A stretch of 64,000 nucleotides of DNA from Leptolyngbyaceae cyanobacterium JSC-12. Its GTDB lineage: Bacteria > Cyanobacteriota > Cyanobacteriia > Leptolyngbyales > Leptolyngbyaceae. Under the pieces are notes generated by a model that made no database searches, was not told the DNA's origin, and saw nothing but the letters and a program-made list of their open reading frames with translations. Location: contig CM001633.1 of assembly GCA_000309945.1 (NCBI GenBank), positions 4,165,912 through 4,229,911 of the forward strand, read 5' to 3'. Shown one piece after another: positions 1 through 8,450 of this stretch (its first letter is position 1; each line of letters starts with the position of its first letter). The translations under genes and the position numbers were made by a program.

Positions 1-168
1 GTTAGACAAAAACTCACTAATTTGGGCGATCGCTTCAGCTGGTGGACCGTAAGATACCACTCCTTGCCCCAGCGAAATCGTTCCAGGGTGCTGTCGGATC
101 ATTTCTCCGACGATAGGAATCACTGGAGTTTGCACTGCATCCATGCGACTAGGTCTGGCTGTCGTCAT
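1..168 (-). CDS. Pyridoxal-phosphate aminotransferase, class I/II (N-terminal part, runs off the window)
   Basis: The minus strand reads open from an ATG at 168-166 to the window edge, 56 codons. The product begins MTTARPSRMDAVQTP and continues with a GTISLGQG-V-YGPP segment, which matches the N-terminal arm of fold-type I PLP aminotransferases of the aspartate-aminotransferase superfamily. The catalytic lysine lies outside the window, so the substrate cannot be named. The ATG overlaps the stop of the upstream nrtS gene as ATGA, which indicates translational coupling. The family call is good; the specific reaction is unknown. Confidence 0.72.
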   Translation of the reverse strand, partial: MTTARPSRMDAVQTPVIPIVGEMIRQHPGTISLGQGVVSYGPPAEAIAQISEFLSN

Positions 169-416
169 CAAGATTTCATACTCTTCATCCCCACTTTACT
201 GCGATAGCTATATTGACCGTAGACACTCACCAGATATGGCATGAGATAAGTTAGTAATACCGAAACCCAGCGCTCCTGGCTCATCTCTCCCCGCCAAAAT
301 GCCAGCCCGTGATTAATAACGAATAGAAGCGACCCCACTACAAATGCTGTTTTTAAGCCAGTAGGAATCAAGTCTCGATCAAACAAGCTGGCGAGATACC
401 CTCGAATATTTTTCAT
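168..416 (-). CDS. nrtS: NrtS-type nitrate/nitrite transporter
   Basis: An 82-residue membrane protein with an N-terminal basic stretch, two hydrophobic segments (about residues 22-40 and 50-66) and a GQYSYRS end, matching the small NrtS family described in marine Synechococcus as a nitrite/nitrate permease. Such proteins are thought to act as oligomers because each chain is so short. The stop codon overlaps the start of the downstream aminotransferase (ATGA), so the two form a coupled pair. I saw no GTA-N8-TAC NtcA site in the 150 bp upstream. The family is recognised from memory of its sequence pattern, not from a search. Confidence 0.75.
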   Translation of the reverse strand: MKNIRGYLASLFDRDLIPTGLKTAFVVGSLLFVINHGLAFWRGEMSQERWVSVLLTYLMPYLVSVYGQYSYRSKVGMKSMKS

Positions 417-565
417 GCATAAACCCGGTAGTTTGCAATCATCTCCTTTCCGAGGATACGCCGCCCTTCGTACGAGAATAGTGAGTCAAGCAACAGTTCC
501 CTCTAGAATCTCTAGACGTAGGGTGTCACAATGAGGGATACAAATTTTGGGACTTGAGACACATC

Positions 566-1318
566 ATGAGCATTCTTCTCACACTAAACACCGCCTTGGC
601 GCAAGGACAGGCTTTGAAAGTCATTAGCGGCTTGAATAACTTTGATCGCGATCGTGTTGCCACAGTCATTAAAGCTGCCGATCAGGGTGGTGCAACATTT
701 GTGGATATTGCTGCTGATACCAAGCTGGTGCACCTGGCAAAACAACTTACGGATCTGCCTATCTGTGTTTCTGCAGTTGAGCCAGAGAAGTTCGTCTCCT
801 GTGTAGATGCAGGCGCAGACCTGATTGAAATTGGCAACTTCGATAGTTTCTATGCCCAAGGTCGCTGCTTTAAAGCCGAAGAAGTCTTAGCTTTGACCCA
901 GGCGACTCGCCGCTTGTTACCCTCCATTTGCCTATCGGTAACCGTTCCACACATTTTGCCTCTGGATCAACAAGTGCAACTGGCAGAAGACCTGGTTCTT
1001 GCCGGAGCCGATATTATCCAAACTGAAGGTGGCACCAGCAGCAGCCCTGCTCATGCCGGAACTCTCGGCTTGATTGAAAAAGCCTCTCCCACCTTGGCAG
1101 CCGCTTACGAAATCTCTCGCGCTGTAACGGTGCCTGTGCTTTGTGCTTCGGGATTATCCACTGTGACTGCGCCCATGGCGATCGCAGCAGGAGCGTCTGG
1201 CATTGGTGTTGGTTCTGCCATCAACAAACTCAATAGCGAAATCGAAATGATCGCTGCTGTCCGTAGCCTGGTTGAAGCCCTGGCAACCGTGAGTCGCCCG
1301 GCAGTTCAGGTTCAGTAG
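566..1318 (+). CDS. ycf23: DUF561 / Ycf23-family protein
   Basis: A 250-residue TIM-barrel-like protein starting MSILLTLNTALAQGQALK. It has the glycine-rich phosphate-binding-style segments GADIIQTEGG and GASGIGVGSAIN seen in Ycf23/DUF561 proteins, which are conserved in cyanobacteria and plastids. The biochemical function is not established. An in-frame TTG exists 12 bp upstream (554), but the ATG at 566 gives the family N-terminus. About 50 bp upstream, 502-516 holds two TCTAGA hexamers separated by 3 bp, a possible operator. The gene stands alone between nrtS (divergent) and a small zinc-ribbon ORF. Confidence 0.85.
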   Translation: MSILLTLNTALAQGQALKVISGLNNFDRDRVATVIKAADQGGATFVDIAADTKLVHLAKQLTDLPICVSAVEPEKFVSCVDAGADLIEIGNFDSFYAQGRCFKAEEVLALTQATRRLLPSICLSVTVPHILPLDQQVQLAEDLVLAGADIIQTEGGTSSSPAHAGTLGLIEKASPTLAAAYEISRAVTVPVLCASGLSTVTAPMAIAAGASGIGVGSAINKLNSEIEMIAAVRSLVEALATVSRPAVQVQ

Positions 1319-1484
1319 TTGAGACAAGCAGTGAGCGATCTCGGATAGAGGGGGAAAGGGTAGGAAGTGTTGGGTTGTTGGGAAGCGATTTTAGATAAAG
1401 ATGTCATTCCTGCAGCACTCCGTCCCATCCCTCCCCAACCCCACCTTTTCGATCCTCACCTTCTCCTTCTCCCATTCCTCTTCT

Positions 1485-1676
1485 ATGTCCCAATTCACCC
1501 CCGAAGAACTGCATCAATGGCAATTGGCACTAGCGGAGGCGAACCGGAATAACATCTGGTGCCACTGCAAACAGTGCGATGCAGAATGGGTATCGTCAGA
1601 TGAGCAAGCAATTTGTCAACAGTGCGGTAGCGATCGCGTGGAACATATTCCTTGCTGGCAATTTCCAGATGATTAA
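1485..1676 (+). CDS. Small putative zinc-ribbon protein
   Basis: A 63-residue ORF beginning MSQFTPEELHQWQLAL. It contains two Cys pairs, CHCKQC around residues 23-28 and CQQCGSD around 42-48, the spacing expected of a small zinc ribbon. It ends WQFPDD. A longer in-frame reading from 1401 exists, but that extension translates a pyrimidine-rich intergenic run, so the ATG at 1485 is preferred. The function is unknown; nucleic-acid binding or a structural role are both possible. The Cys pattern and the compact acidic C-terminus suggest a real gene. Confidence 0.6.
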   Translation: MSQFTPEELHQWQLALAEANRNNIWCHCKQCDAEWVSSDEQAICQQCGSDRVEHIPCWQFPDD

Positions 1677-1838
1677 TTCCTGAATCAGGCAGAAAATAAT
1701 TACCTATAGACCCCTTTTTCCAGCCAGCAGTTCCTCAAATCCCTATCAGAATTTGCAATTACTCAGGTGAGAGGTTTTGTCCGGATTGAGCGGTGTTGAG
1801 CGAGTTCATGACGAAAGTAACCACCTCACACGCTCACA

Positions 1839-2984
1839 ATGAAAACACTCTCTTCTTTGCGATTTGCCATGCTGGCAGCGATCGCGCTGAGTCCGTTTGG
1901 CTTTGCTCAAGCAGCGATCGCTGCTCCAGGCTCCGTTGTGGTTCCCACGGTTCCCAGCACTGGCTCATTATCAAACTTCCCAACCACATCCCGTCCCTCC
2001 ACGCCATCGCTGGTTGTTCCGGTCTATTCACCGAGCCAACCCGCTCGAAATCCGGTCGTGACTACTCCAGGACAACTACCACCTGTTCCAACTGTTCCGC
2101 CTCTTGCCAGTCCTCCAGGTGTGAACAATCCATCTAGTTCTCAACCATTCAGCAGTGGGCTAATTTATCGAGTTGTGGTCACGAATGCTTCTGACATGGC
2201 ACAGCAGCAGATCAAAACATTAGTTCCACAAGCCTTTCGGACTTCGCTGAATGGACAATCAGTGATTCAAGCAGGTGTGTTCCGGGAACAGACCAAAGCC
2301 ATAGAACTGCAGCAACTATTAAACCGTAACAATTTGCAAGCCACGATTTTGCCCGGTCAAGCCAGTCAACTTCCAACACCTTCTCCCCAAGTCAATTCTC
2401 CAAGTTCTCAACCAAGCACCAGTCCTCTCCCTTCTGTGCCGCGCACTAGTACAGTGGTTGTGATTGATCCAGGGCATGGTGGGAGAGATCCTGGTGCAGT
2501 TGGAATTGGTGGCATTCGAGAAAGCGACGTAGTGCTGGATATTTCTCGTCAAGTGGTGTCGTTGTTGAAGCAACAAGGCGTTGAAGCTGTTTTAACGCGA
2601 TCGCGCGACGAAGAAATTGATCTGGCACCCCGCGTGCAGTTTGCAGAGCGCGCGAATGCGGATGTGTTTGTTAGTATTCACGCAAACTCCTTTGATGCCA
2701 GCCGCACAGATGTTAATGGCATTGAAACCTATTACTACTCTGGTGGCAGTGGGCAGTCTCTTGCCAGGTTAGTGCAAAACAGCCTGGTACAAGAGTTGGG
2801 TGCTCGCGATCGCGGTGTGAAGGCAGCAAACTTCTACGTTATCAGATACACATCCATGCCTGCGATTCTGGTAGAAACTGGGTTTGTAACTGGCTCAGAA
2901 GATGCGGCTCGTTTGGCTAGCGCTTCTGGACGCTCTCGCATTGCTAGAGCGATCGCTCGTGGCATTTTGGAATATATTCGTTAG
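1839..2984 (+). CDS. N-acetylmuramoyl-L-alanine amidase (Amidase_3, AmiC-like)
   Basis: A 381-residue exported zinc amidase that cleaves the amide bond between N-acetylmuramic acid and the peptide stem, needed for cell separation and septal pores. Residues 1-29 are a signal peptide ending near AQAAIAAP. A Pro/Ser/Thr-rich linker follows, then a SPOR-like segment (about 105-175). The catalytic domain (206-381) contains DPGHGG, the Glu of IRESDVV, the His of SIHAN and the Glu of LVETGF, which together make the zinc and catalytic set. The Ser/Pro linker at about 180-204 separates the SPOR-like part from the enzyme. It is complete and intact, with ATG at 1839. No partner gene is adjacent. Confidence 0.9.
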   Translation: MKTLSSLRFAMLAAIALSPFGFAQAAIAAPGSVVVPTVPSTGSLSNFPTTSRPSTPSLVVPVYSPSQPARNPVVTTPGQLPPVPTVPPLASPPGVNNPSSSQPFSSGLIYRVVVTNASDMAQQQIKTLVPQAFRTSLNGQSVIQAGVFREQTKAIELQQLLNRNNLQATILPGQASQLPTPSPQVNSPSSQPSTSPLPSVPRTSTVVVIDPGHGGRDPGAVGIGGIRESDVVLDISRQVVSLLKQQGVEAVLTRSRDEEIDLAPRVQFAERANADVFVSIHANSFDASRTDVNGIETYYYSGGSGQSLARLVQNSLVQELGARDRGVKAANFYVIRYTSMPAILVETGFVTGSEDAARLASASGRSRIARAIARGILEYIR

Positions 2985-3479
2985 ATTTTCAACAGCAAGT
3001 GTTAGAGCATCACTGTCATCAACCTGTGCTGTAGAAATGTGTTGACAATTAAAAATGTGTTGACAATCTGGAAAAAGTGTTGATGTTCTGAGCGCGTTTT
3101 AATTAATTGTTTCAACGGTTTGCGGTTGCGCCAGAAAGCATGTTGCAAACTTCCCTGAGGAACTTCCATCGACAGTGTATAAGATTGAGTCCTACAATTT
3201 TCGCTGGGAAATTATAGCCTTGTCAAACGCTTTATGGCAAAGGCATGTTAGAAATCCTATCCAAACTGCGGATTTTACTCATTTACTTTGTACAAAGCCT
3301 GCTGACCAGAGCCATTGGTCTTTGTCCGGCAGTATGAGCAGTTTGTGAGAAAATCAGGCGAGTATCCCCCGATATAGAAACTCTCCATAAGTAGCTGTAC
3401 CTAGAAGTAATTGACTGAGAAATTTATACTGTTGAGCTAGAGGCGATAGGTTATCTAGACAAGGTGAGAGGAGTTTATT
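2985..3479. other. Intergenic region (495 bp) with a direct repeat of TTGACA-like boxes
   Basis: No credible gene was found on either strand. The notable content is the 3035-3087 repeat described separately. The GTG start of the next gene is preceded by the purine-rich ribosome-binding stretch GAGAGGAG at about 3466-3473. Confidence 0.5.
3035..3087. repeat. Three spaced copies of AAATGTGTTGACAAT
   Basis: Copies start at 3035 and 3053 (identical 15-mers) and at 3073 (degenerate, AAAAGTGTTGATGTT). The 18- and 20-bp spacing is close to two helical turns, so proteins bound to each copy would lie on nearly the same face of the DNA. Each copy contains or resembles TTGACA, so they could be operator repeats or stacked -35 elements. 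Confidence 0.6.
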
Positions 3480-4760
3480 GTGCAAGTCGTAAAAGAATAC
3501 GTCCAACGTTGGTATGAAAGCGGGCTTGATCCCGACGAATACATTTGCCACTGTAAAGCTGGCAATGCAGTTGAAATTGAGGATGCGGCCACAGGCGATC
3601 GCCGAATGGTGTTAACCTTCTGCACAAATGATGTATTGGGATTAACAAACCATGAGTTAGTAAAGCAGGCAGCGATCGATGCCATTTTGCAATACGGCAC
3701 TTCCAACAGTTCCACCTCGGTACTGAGTGGACGCATTGATCTACATCGGCAGCTTGAAGATGAAGTCTCTAAATTCAAGCATTTGCCCCACACCCAATTA
3801 TTTCTTAACGCATGGATGGCAATGCAAGCCTTGATGGATGCTTTTTGTCATTTGGCAATTCCAGTGCCAGGTTTCCAAAACACACGAGAAACGCTGATTA
3901 TGACCGATGTACTGAATCACGGTTGCATAGTCTCAGCCCTTGCAAATGCTGGAACCCGCTCTGGTAAGATGTTTGGCTACAGTCCACGAGTCCGGGTAAA
4001 AGCCTATCGCCATTGCAACATGGATGATATGGCACGGAAGCTCAAACGGTACGCCAAACCCAACGATCGCATCATGGTAGTGTCGGATGCAGTCTTTTCA
4101 ATGGACGGCGACATGGCACCTCTACCCGATATGATTGATATCCTGTCAAACTATCCTGATAGCGTATTATTGATGGATGAAGCCCACGCAACAGGAGCGA
4201 TCGGTTCGACTGGGGGCGGAATTTACGAATATTTTGGGCTAAAACCGCAAGATGCGATTGACCAAGGCGTCGTTCCTCTGATTATGACGACCTTTTCCAA
4301 GTTTGGAGCATCCGTTGGCGCAGCTATTAGCACCCACGTTGCCGAACTGAAGCCGTTGCTGAATGTCTCGCCAACTTCAATTGGAACGTGTTCTCTCGCT
4401 CCTCCACTCACAGCCGCCGCGTTGCAGAGTTTACGCATCGTGCAGCAACAACCTGAATTGGTGGTTCGTTTACAGGAGAACACCCGCTATCTACGATCTC
4501 GCCTCACTGCTCATGATTTTATGGCGATTGGCGAAACTAACGTTGTACCTGTCATCCTGCCATCCGAAGTGAATCCTAAACTGTTTGCTAGAGAATTGTT
4601 GGATTATGGCATCTGGGTGTCACCAATTTGGTTTATTGCCAAGCCACGCATTCGGATCACGGTCAATGCCCTTCACACCCGTGAGGAAATGGATCGATTA
4701 GTGGCAGCCATGGTCAAAGTCCGCGATCGAGCATTTAAGCCAACAACCATCAGTGCCTGA
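3480..4760 (+). CDS. Alpha-oxoamine synthase family PLP enzyme (AONS/KBL/CqsA-like)
   Basis: A 426-residue fold-type I PLP enzyme of the family that condenses an amino acid with an acyl-CoA. Visible signatures are FCTNDVLGLTNH near the N-terminus, GTSNSSTSVLSG, TDVLNHGCIV (the His that stacks on PLP), DEAHATGAIG (the Asp that binds the pyridine nitrogen) and TTFSKFG (the Schiff-base lysine). All catalytic residues are present. No biotin or threonine-degradation genes lie nearby, so 8-amino-7-oxononanoate synthase and KBL are not favoured. A CqsA/LqsA-like alpha-hydroxyketone signal synthase or a lipid-base synthase is possible. GTG start with GAGAGGAG about 7 nt upstream. Long gaps on both sides show that it is transcribed alone. 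Confidence 0.8.
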   Translation: MQVVKEYVQRWYESGLDPDEYICHCKAGNAVEIEDAATGDRRMVLTFCTNDVLGLTNHELVKQAAIDAILQYGTSNSSTSVLSGRIDLHRQLEDEVSKFKHLPHTQLFLNAWMAMQALMDAFCHLAIPVPGFQNTRETLIMTDVLNHGCIVSALANAGTRSGKMFGYSPRVRVKAYRHCNMDDMARKLKRYAKPNDRIMVVSDAVFSMDGDMAPLPDMIDILSNYPDSVLLMDEAHATGAIGSTGGGIYEYFGLKPQDAIDQGVVPLIMTTFSKFGASVGAAISTHVAELKPLLNVSPTSIGTCSLAPPLTAAALQSLRIVQQQPELVVRLQENTRYLRSRLTAHDFMAIGETNVVPVILPSEVNPKLFARELLDYGIWVSPIWFIAKPRIRITVNALHTREEMDRLVAAMVKVRDRAFKPTTISA

Positions 4761-4763
4761 TTA

Positions 4764-4803
4764 CATACCTAGTTAAGAATTGCTAGGCATACCTAGTTAA
4801 GAA
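4764..4803. repeat. 16-bp direct repeat CATACCTAGTTAAGAA, two copies
   Basis: Identical copies lie at 4764-4779 and 4788-4803 with an 8-bp spacer, just after the stop codon of the alpha-oxoamine synthase. The 24-bp period and placement fit a local slippage duplication or paired binding sites. There is no hairpin or T-run, so it is not a classical terminator. Confidence 0.6.
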
Positions 4804-4995
4804 GGAATGAGCTTGGGGAAACATTGTAGATCTGCGTACCCAGGCTCAACTGTCTGCTGTCTAATACTCATAACGCCATGGGCTGATTTGACTAACAAAA
4901 CTCAAACTGTCCTCCCCCTCAGCCCCAAAACGTCCCTAATGGTCTGACCAAAACGGTCTGATCAATCAAATTGAATAATTGGCACTCTGTGCTGT

Positions 4996-5241
4996 TCAAA
5001 GGATTCTCTTCATGGGTACTTTAATAGAAGATGTCTCTGTGTTTCCATAACATAGAAGGCTTTTGGCAGATTCAATTAACTCGTTGTGTTCTTGATCACC
5101 TGTATGGGCGATCGCGATCACTGCAGAGCTGGAGAATTTTCTTAAGCTTTCATGAAGGGCATCATGTGCATTGAGTAATTGGTTACATTTCAAATACTGA
5201 TTTATCCTTTGAATCAGATATTTGAGTCTAATTTCTCGCAT
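4996..5241 (-). CDS. Doubtful small hypothetical protein
   Basis: An 81-codon minus-strand reading frame, MREIRLKYLIQRINQYL..., with a helical, mixed-charge composition that would be acceptable for a protein. No domain is recognised. No Shine-Dalgarno-like sequence precedes the ATG at 5241, which is only 40 bp from the divergent MBL gene. It could equally be a chance ORF. Kept at low confidence because the surrounding 521 bp has no other gene. Confidence 0.3.
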   Translation of the reverse strand: MREIRLKYLIQRINQYLKCNQLLNAHDALHESLRKFSSSAVIAIAHTGDQEHNELIESAKSLLCYGNTETSSIKVPMKRIL

Positions 5242-5281
5242 TGGTGAGAAACGTCATTGAGAACTATAAGAGACACCCAAT

Positions 5282-6181
5282 ATGTCCAGTTCGTCAAAAC
5301 ACTTTGTGGTCAACTTCTGGGGGGTTCGAGGTAGTATTGCCAGTCCAGGTCCGGGAACTGTCCGCTATGGAGGCAACACCCCCTGTGTTGAAATGCAAGT
5401 GGCAGGACATCGTTTAATTTTTGACGGTGGTACCGGAATTCGCGTATTGGGGCGGTCGTTGTTGTCACAGATGCCTGTACAAGCGCACTTATTTTTTACC
5501 CATTCCCACTGGGATCATATTCAAGGCTTTCCATTTTTTGTCCCAGCATTTGTTCCTGGGAATCAATTTTCAATCTACGGAGCGATCGCACCGGATGGTT
5601 CCAGCATTGAACAGCGGTTGAACGACCAGATGCGTCACCCCAATTTTCCAGTACCACTGCAAATTATGGGAGCTGCTCTGAAATTTGTGGATGTTGAAAT
5701 TGGCAAACCCATTCAGGTGGGAGATATTGTTGTTGAGAATGCACCTCTAAACCACCCAGGGCAGGCGATCGGCTATCGGGTGAATTGGCAGGGTTACGCC
5801 GCCGCTTATGTGACTGACACCGAGCACTACCCGGACCACCTGGATGAAAATGTGTTGTACCTGGCGCGTAATGCGGATGTGCTAATTTATGATGCAACTT
5901 ACACGGATGAAGAGTATCATTCTCCCACCTCTAGTAAGGTCGGTTGGGGACACTCTACCTGGCAAGAAGCCGTCAAAATTGCCAAAGCTGCCAAGGTTAA
6001 GACCCTCGTTATCTTCCATCATGACCCACTCCACGATGATGATTTCTTAGATGAAATGGGAGAACACGTCGCCCAGGCATTTCCGACTGGAGTGATGGCA
6101 CGTGAGGGGATGACTATTCATATCACCCCTTTGGAAGTTCCACCCACTGAAACAATTGAAAGCGTGGAAGTTTCAGTCTAA
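5282..6181 (+). CDS. MBL-fold metallo-hydrolase
   Basis: A 299-residue metallo-beta-lactamase-fold hydrolase. The N-terminus NFWGVRGSI-SPGPGTVRYGGNTPC is typical of the PhnP/phosphodiesterase-like branch often annotated as an MBL hydrolase. The metal motif is THSHWDH at 73-79 (His74, His76, Asp78, His79). Later metal or substrate ligands are supplied by LNHPG (about 155), TDTEH and IFHHDP. The substrate is not predictable; cyclic nucleotides or phosphodiesters are common in this branch. It ends 28 bp before ribF on the same strand, so co-transcription is likely. Confidence 0.82.
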   Translation: MSSSSKHFVVNFWGVRGSIASPGPGTVRYGGNTPCVEMQVAGHRLIFDGGTGIRVLGRSLLSQMPVQAHLFFTHSHWDHIQGFPFFVPAFVPGNQFSIYGAIAPDGSSIEQRLNDQMRHPNFPVPLQIMGAALKFVDVEIGKPIQVGDIVVENAPLNHPGQAIGYRVNWQGYAAAYVTDTEHYPDHLDENVLYLARNADVLIYDATYTDEEYHSPTSSKVGWGHSTWQEAVKIAKAAKVKTLVIFHHDPLHDDDFLDEMGEHVAQAFPTGVMAREGMTIHITPLEVPPTETIESVEVSV

Positions 6182-6209
6182 AAGACTGAAATGTGTCAAA
6201 ATGTAAAGC

Positions 6210-7169
6210 GTGCGGGTAACCTTATCGCTCACTCCTGTTCTCACTCCAACTGCGGTTGCGCTCGGAAATTTTGATGGGGTACATCAAGGGCATCGGCAGG
6301 TAATTCAGCCTATCTTGAAACCGCTAAGGCAAACTGGTGAGACGCTTTGTAAAACGGTTGTGACGTTTCATCCCCATCCGCAAGAATTTTTTTCAGGACA
6401 GCCCCGCAGTTTACTGACCCCCCTAGATGAAAAAGTGGCTCAATTAAAAGAACTGGGGGTTGAACAATTGGTCATGCTGCCATTTGATCGGGAGTTGGCA
6501 TGTCTCAGTCCAGAAGACTTTGTGGAGCAAATTTTAGTTGACAAGCTCCAGGCTCGGTTGGTCAGCGTTGGGCTAGACTTTTGCTTCGGCAAGGGACGAA
6601 AAGGGACAGCAGGTGATCTGAAAGAGATTGCAAGTCGGTATGGTGTTGAAGTTGTGATCGCCCCGCTCAAATTGCTGAACGAGACGCGCATTAGCAGTTC
6701 TCGAATTCGACAGGCATTGCTGGAAGGCAATGTGCAATATGCCAATTATCTGCTGGGTCGTCCTTATAGCCTGGTTGGACAGGTAGTGCAGGGGCGGCAG
6801 CTTGGTAGAACGATTGGGTTTCCCACGGCAAATCTGCAGCTTCCACCCGAAAAATTCCTGCCCTGTTCCGGGGTATATGCTGTGCGGGTGCTGGTGTGCG
6901 ATCGCACCGATGGTCTACTCACTTGTGAAGTTGCTCAACTACCTGGTGTGATGAATTTAGGCACACGCCCCACAGTGAATGGGATTGGCTTAGTTGCTGA
7001 AGTTCACGCCCTTGATTGGTCGGGCAATTGGTACGGAAAGATTCTCTCCGTCCAACTGGAGCATTTCCTTCGCCCAGAACAAAAATTCGCATCCCTGGAG
7101 CAGCTAACAGCCCAAATTCAGGCAGACTGTAAAACGGCACGCACCCTGCTGGCTTCCATTCAGCAGTGA
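6210..7169 (+). CDS. ribF: Bifunctional riboflavin kinase / FAD synthetase
   Basis: A 319-residue two-domain enzyme that phosphorylates riboflavin to FMN and adenylates FMN to FAD. The N-terminal nucleotidyltransferase domain shows GNFDGVHQGHR at about 18-28 and the SSSRIRQAL loop near 160. The C-terminal flavokinase domain shows GRTIGFPTANLQLP and ends in the usual EQKFASLEQLTAQIQAD helix. The start is GTG (GTG CGG GTA ACC); length and N-terminus fit the cyanobacterial family. Its stop codon abuts the stop of the convergent kinase gene with no spacer. Confidence 0.93.
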   Translation: MRVTLSLTPVLTPTAVALGNFDGVHQGHRQVIQPILKPLRQTGETLCKTVVTFHPHPQEFFSGQPRSLLTPLDEKVAQLKELGVEQLVMLPFDRELACLSPEDFVEQILVDKLQARLVSVGLDFCFGKGRKGTAGDLKEIASRYGVEVVIAPLKLLNETRISSSRIRQALLEGNVQYANYLLGRPYSLVGQVVQGRQLGRTIGFPTANLQLPPEKFLPCSGVYAVRVLVCDRTDGLLTCEVAQLPGVMNLGTRPTVNGIGLVAEVHALDWSGNWYGKILSVQLEHFLRPEQKFASLEQLTAQIQADCKTARTLLASIQQ

Positions 7170-8360
7170 TTAGCTAATCGGCAACTGCAGCCAACTGGAG
7201 AGTTCGTAGGCAAGCCAATCGAGTTCGGGTTTAGTGAGAGGTGGGGTGCCGCGTAACTCATATTTCTGCTCGCCTGCCCAAATAGTAATGTGGGGATCTT
7301 CTTCGCCACCTGGGGGAAAGGGTGCGGCTGGCTTCTGATATTCCAGGCGATGAATATCTTTGCGGGCAGAAACGGGAGCACGCCCCGCCGGAATACCTAG
7401 CTTCTTGCTGGAGAGCGTGATCTGGTACTGGTCGATTTGCAGTTGGATTTGCCCCATGCGGGAGGGGATGGTGATTTCTAAAAAGGTAGGGTCTTTGCTG
7501 AGGGTAATTTTGGTATCGGCGGGTTTGCGGACAGGGGGGGCGATCGCTGGGGCAGTAGGCGGGGGACTAGGGCGTCCGTGGTCTAACGCCTGCAATGCTT
7601 CCTGCGCTGATTTAGCGCGACGCTCTAAGTTTGCTTCGTATAACCAACTCAGCCAATCAGCAAACTCGGGACTGATTTGGGAAATTTGGCTGAAATCCAC
7701 TTTGGTCCCTGAACGCACCAGACTGGAGGGGTGAGTTCCGGTAACCAGTGCCAGCAAGGTTGCGCCCAGGCTGTAAAGGTCAGAGGACGGAACCGCTCGT
7801 CCGCTGAATTGTTCTGGTGGCATATAGCCGTAGGTGCCGACTACCGTAAAGGCTGTGGTATCGTTGCCAGAGACTCGTTTCACAGAGCCAAAATCCACCA
7901 GGTAAAGTTGACGATTGGCAAGCAGAATATTGCTGGGTTTGATATCACGGTGGATAATGGGCGGAGTGCGTCCGTGCAGGTAGGACAAAATTCCGAGCAG
8001 AGCCTTGGCAACCTGTTTAGTTTCGGCTTCAGTGAATAACCGTCCTTGCTGGAGGCATTGTTCCAGCGATCGCCCCTCCACATAGGTTTGAATTAATGCC
8101 AGTGCCTTAGCATTGGGTAGTTCTTGCTCAAAGTAGCCAATGTAGCGGGGAATAGAAGGATGGGACAGGGATTTTAGAATCTCTACTTCCCGCTCAAACA
8201 GTTTCAGGTCATCCGGCTCTAATCGCTCGTCTATAAAAATTAGTTTCACAATGACCCGCTCTTGAGTTTGCAGGTCACGGGTTAGCAGCGTCCAGCGTCC
8301 TGTTTGTTTACCAAGTTGGCGCTCTACCTGGTAGCGATTGCCTAAAATTTGACCTGGCAT
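7170..8360 (-). CDS. Serine/threonine protein kinase (Pkn2/Hanks type)
   Basis: A 396-residue soluble kinase. The Hanks signatures are visible: the lysine of RVIVKLIF, IIHRDIKPSN (catalytic loop), LVDFGS (Mg loop), GTYGYMPPEQF (activation segment) and DLYSLGATL. After the kinase (about 10-265) there is a Pro-rich linker, then a roughly 100-residue C-terminal domain beginning TFLEITIPSRMG that recurs in cyanobacterial kinases and whose role is unknown. No transmembrane helix or sensory repeat is present, so the input signal is not evident. ATG at 8360. It converges on ribF with zero spacing. Confidence 0.9.
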   Translation of the reverse strand: MPGQILGNRYQVERQLGKQTGRWTLLTRDLQTQERVIVKLIFIDERLEPDDLKLFEREVEILKSLSHPSIPRYIGYFEQELPNAKALALIQTYVEGRSLEQCLQQGRLFTEAETKQVAKALLGILSYLHGRTPPIIHRDIKPSNILLANRQLYLVDFGSVKRVSGNDTTAFTVVGTYGYMPPEQFSGRAVPSSDLYSLGATLLALVTGTHPSSLVRSGTKVDFSQISQISPEFADWLSWLYEANLERRAKSAQEALQALDHGRPSPPPTAPAIAPPVRKPADTKITLSKDPTFLEITIPSRMGQIQLQIDQYQITLSSKKLGIPAGRAPVSARKDIHRLEYQKPAAPFPPGGEEDPHITIWAGEQKYELRGTPPLTKPELDWLAYELSSWLQLPIS

Positions 8361-8450
8361 CGTTCGTCTCCAACCTTACAAATTCCATCTAACTCTGGGA
8401 TGGATACCAGCCGCAACCCAAGATTTTCGTAACTGGGACTGGGACTAATT

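Larger units (their letters stand above)
4761..5281. other. Intergenic region (521 bp) with a 16-bp direct repeat and a doubtful ORF
   Basis: Holds the CATACCTAGTTAAGAA repeat at 4764-4803 and the weak minus-strand ORF 4996-5241. At about 4939-4965 a GGTCTGA word occurs twice. Otherwise nothing recognisable. Confidence 0.4.

Noticed and set aside
3480-4760. Calling the oxoamine synthase BioF
   Set aside because: No biotin genes nearby, and the sequence around the substrate loop differs from the usual BioF pattern.
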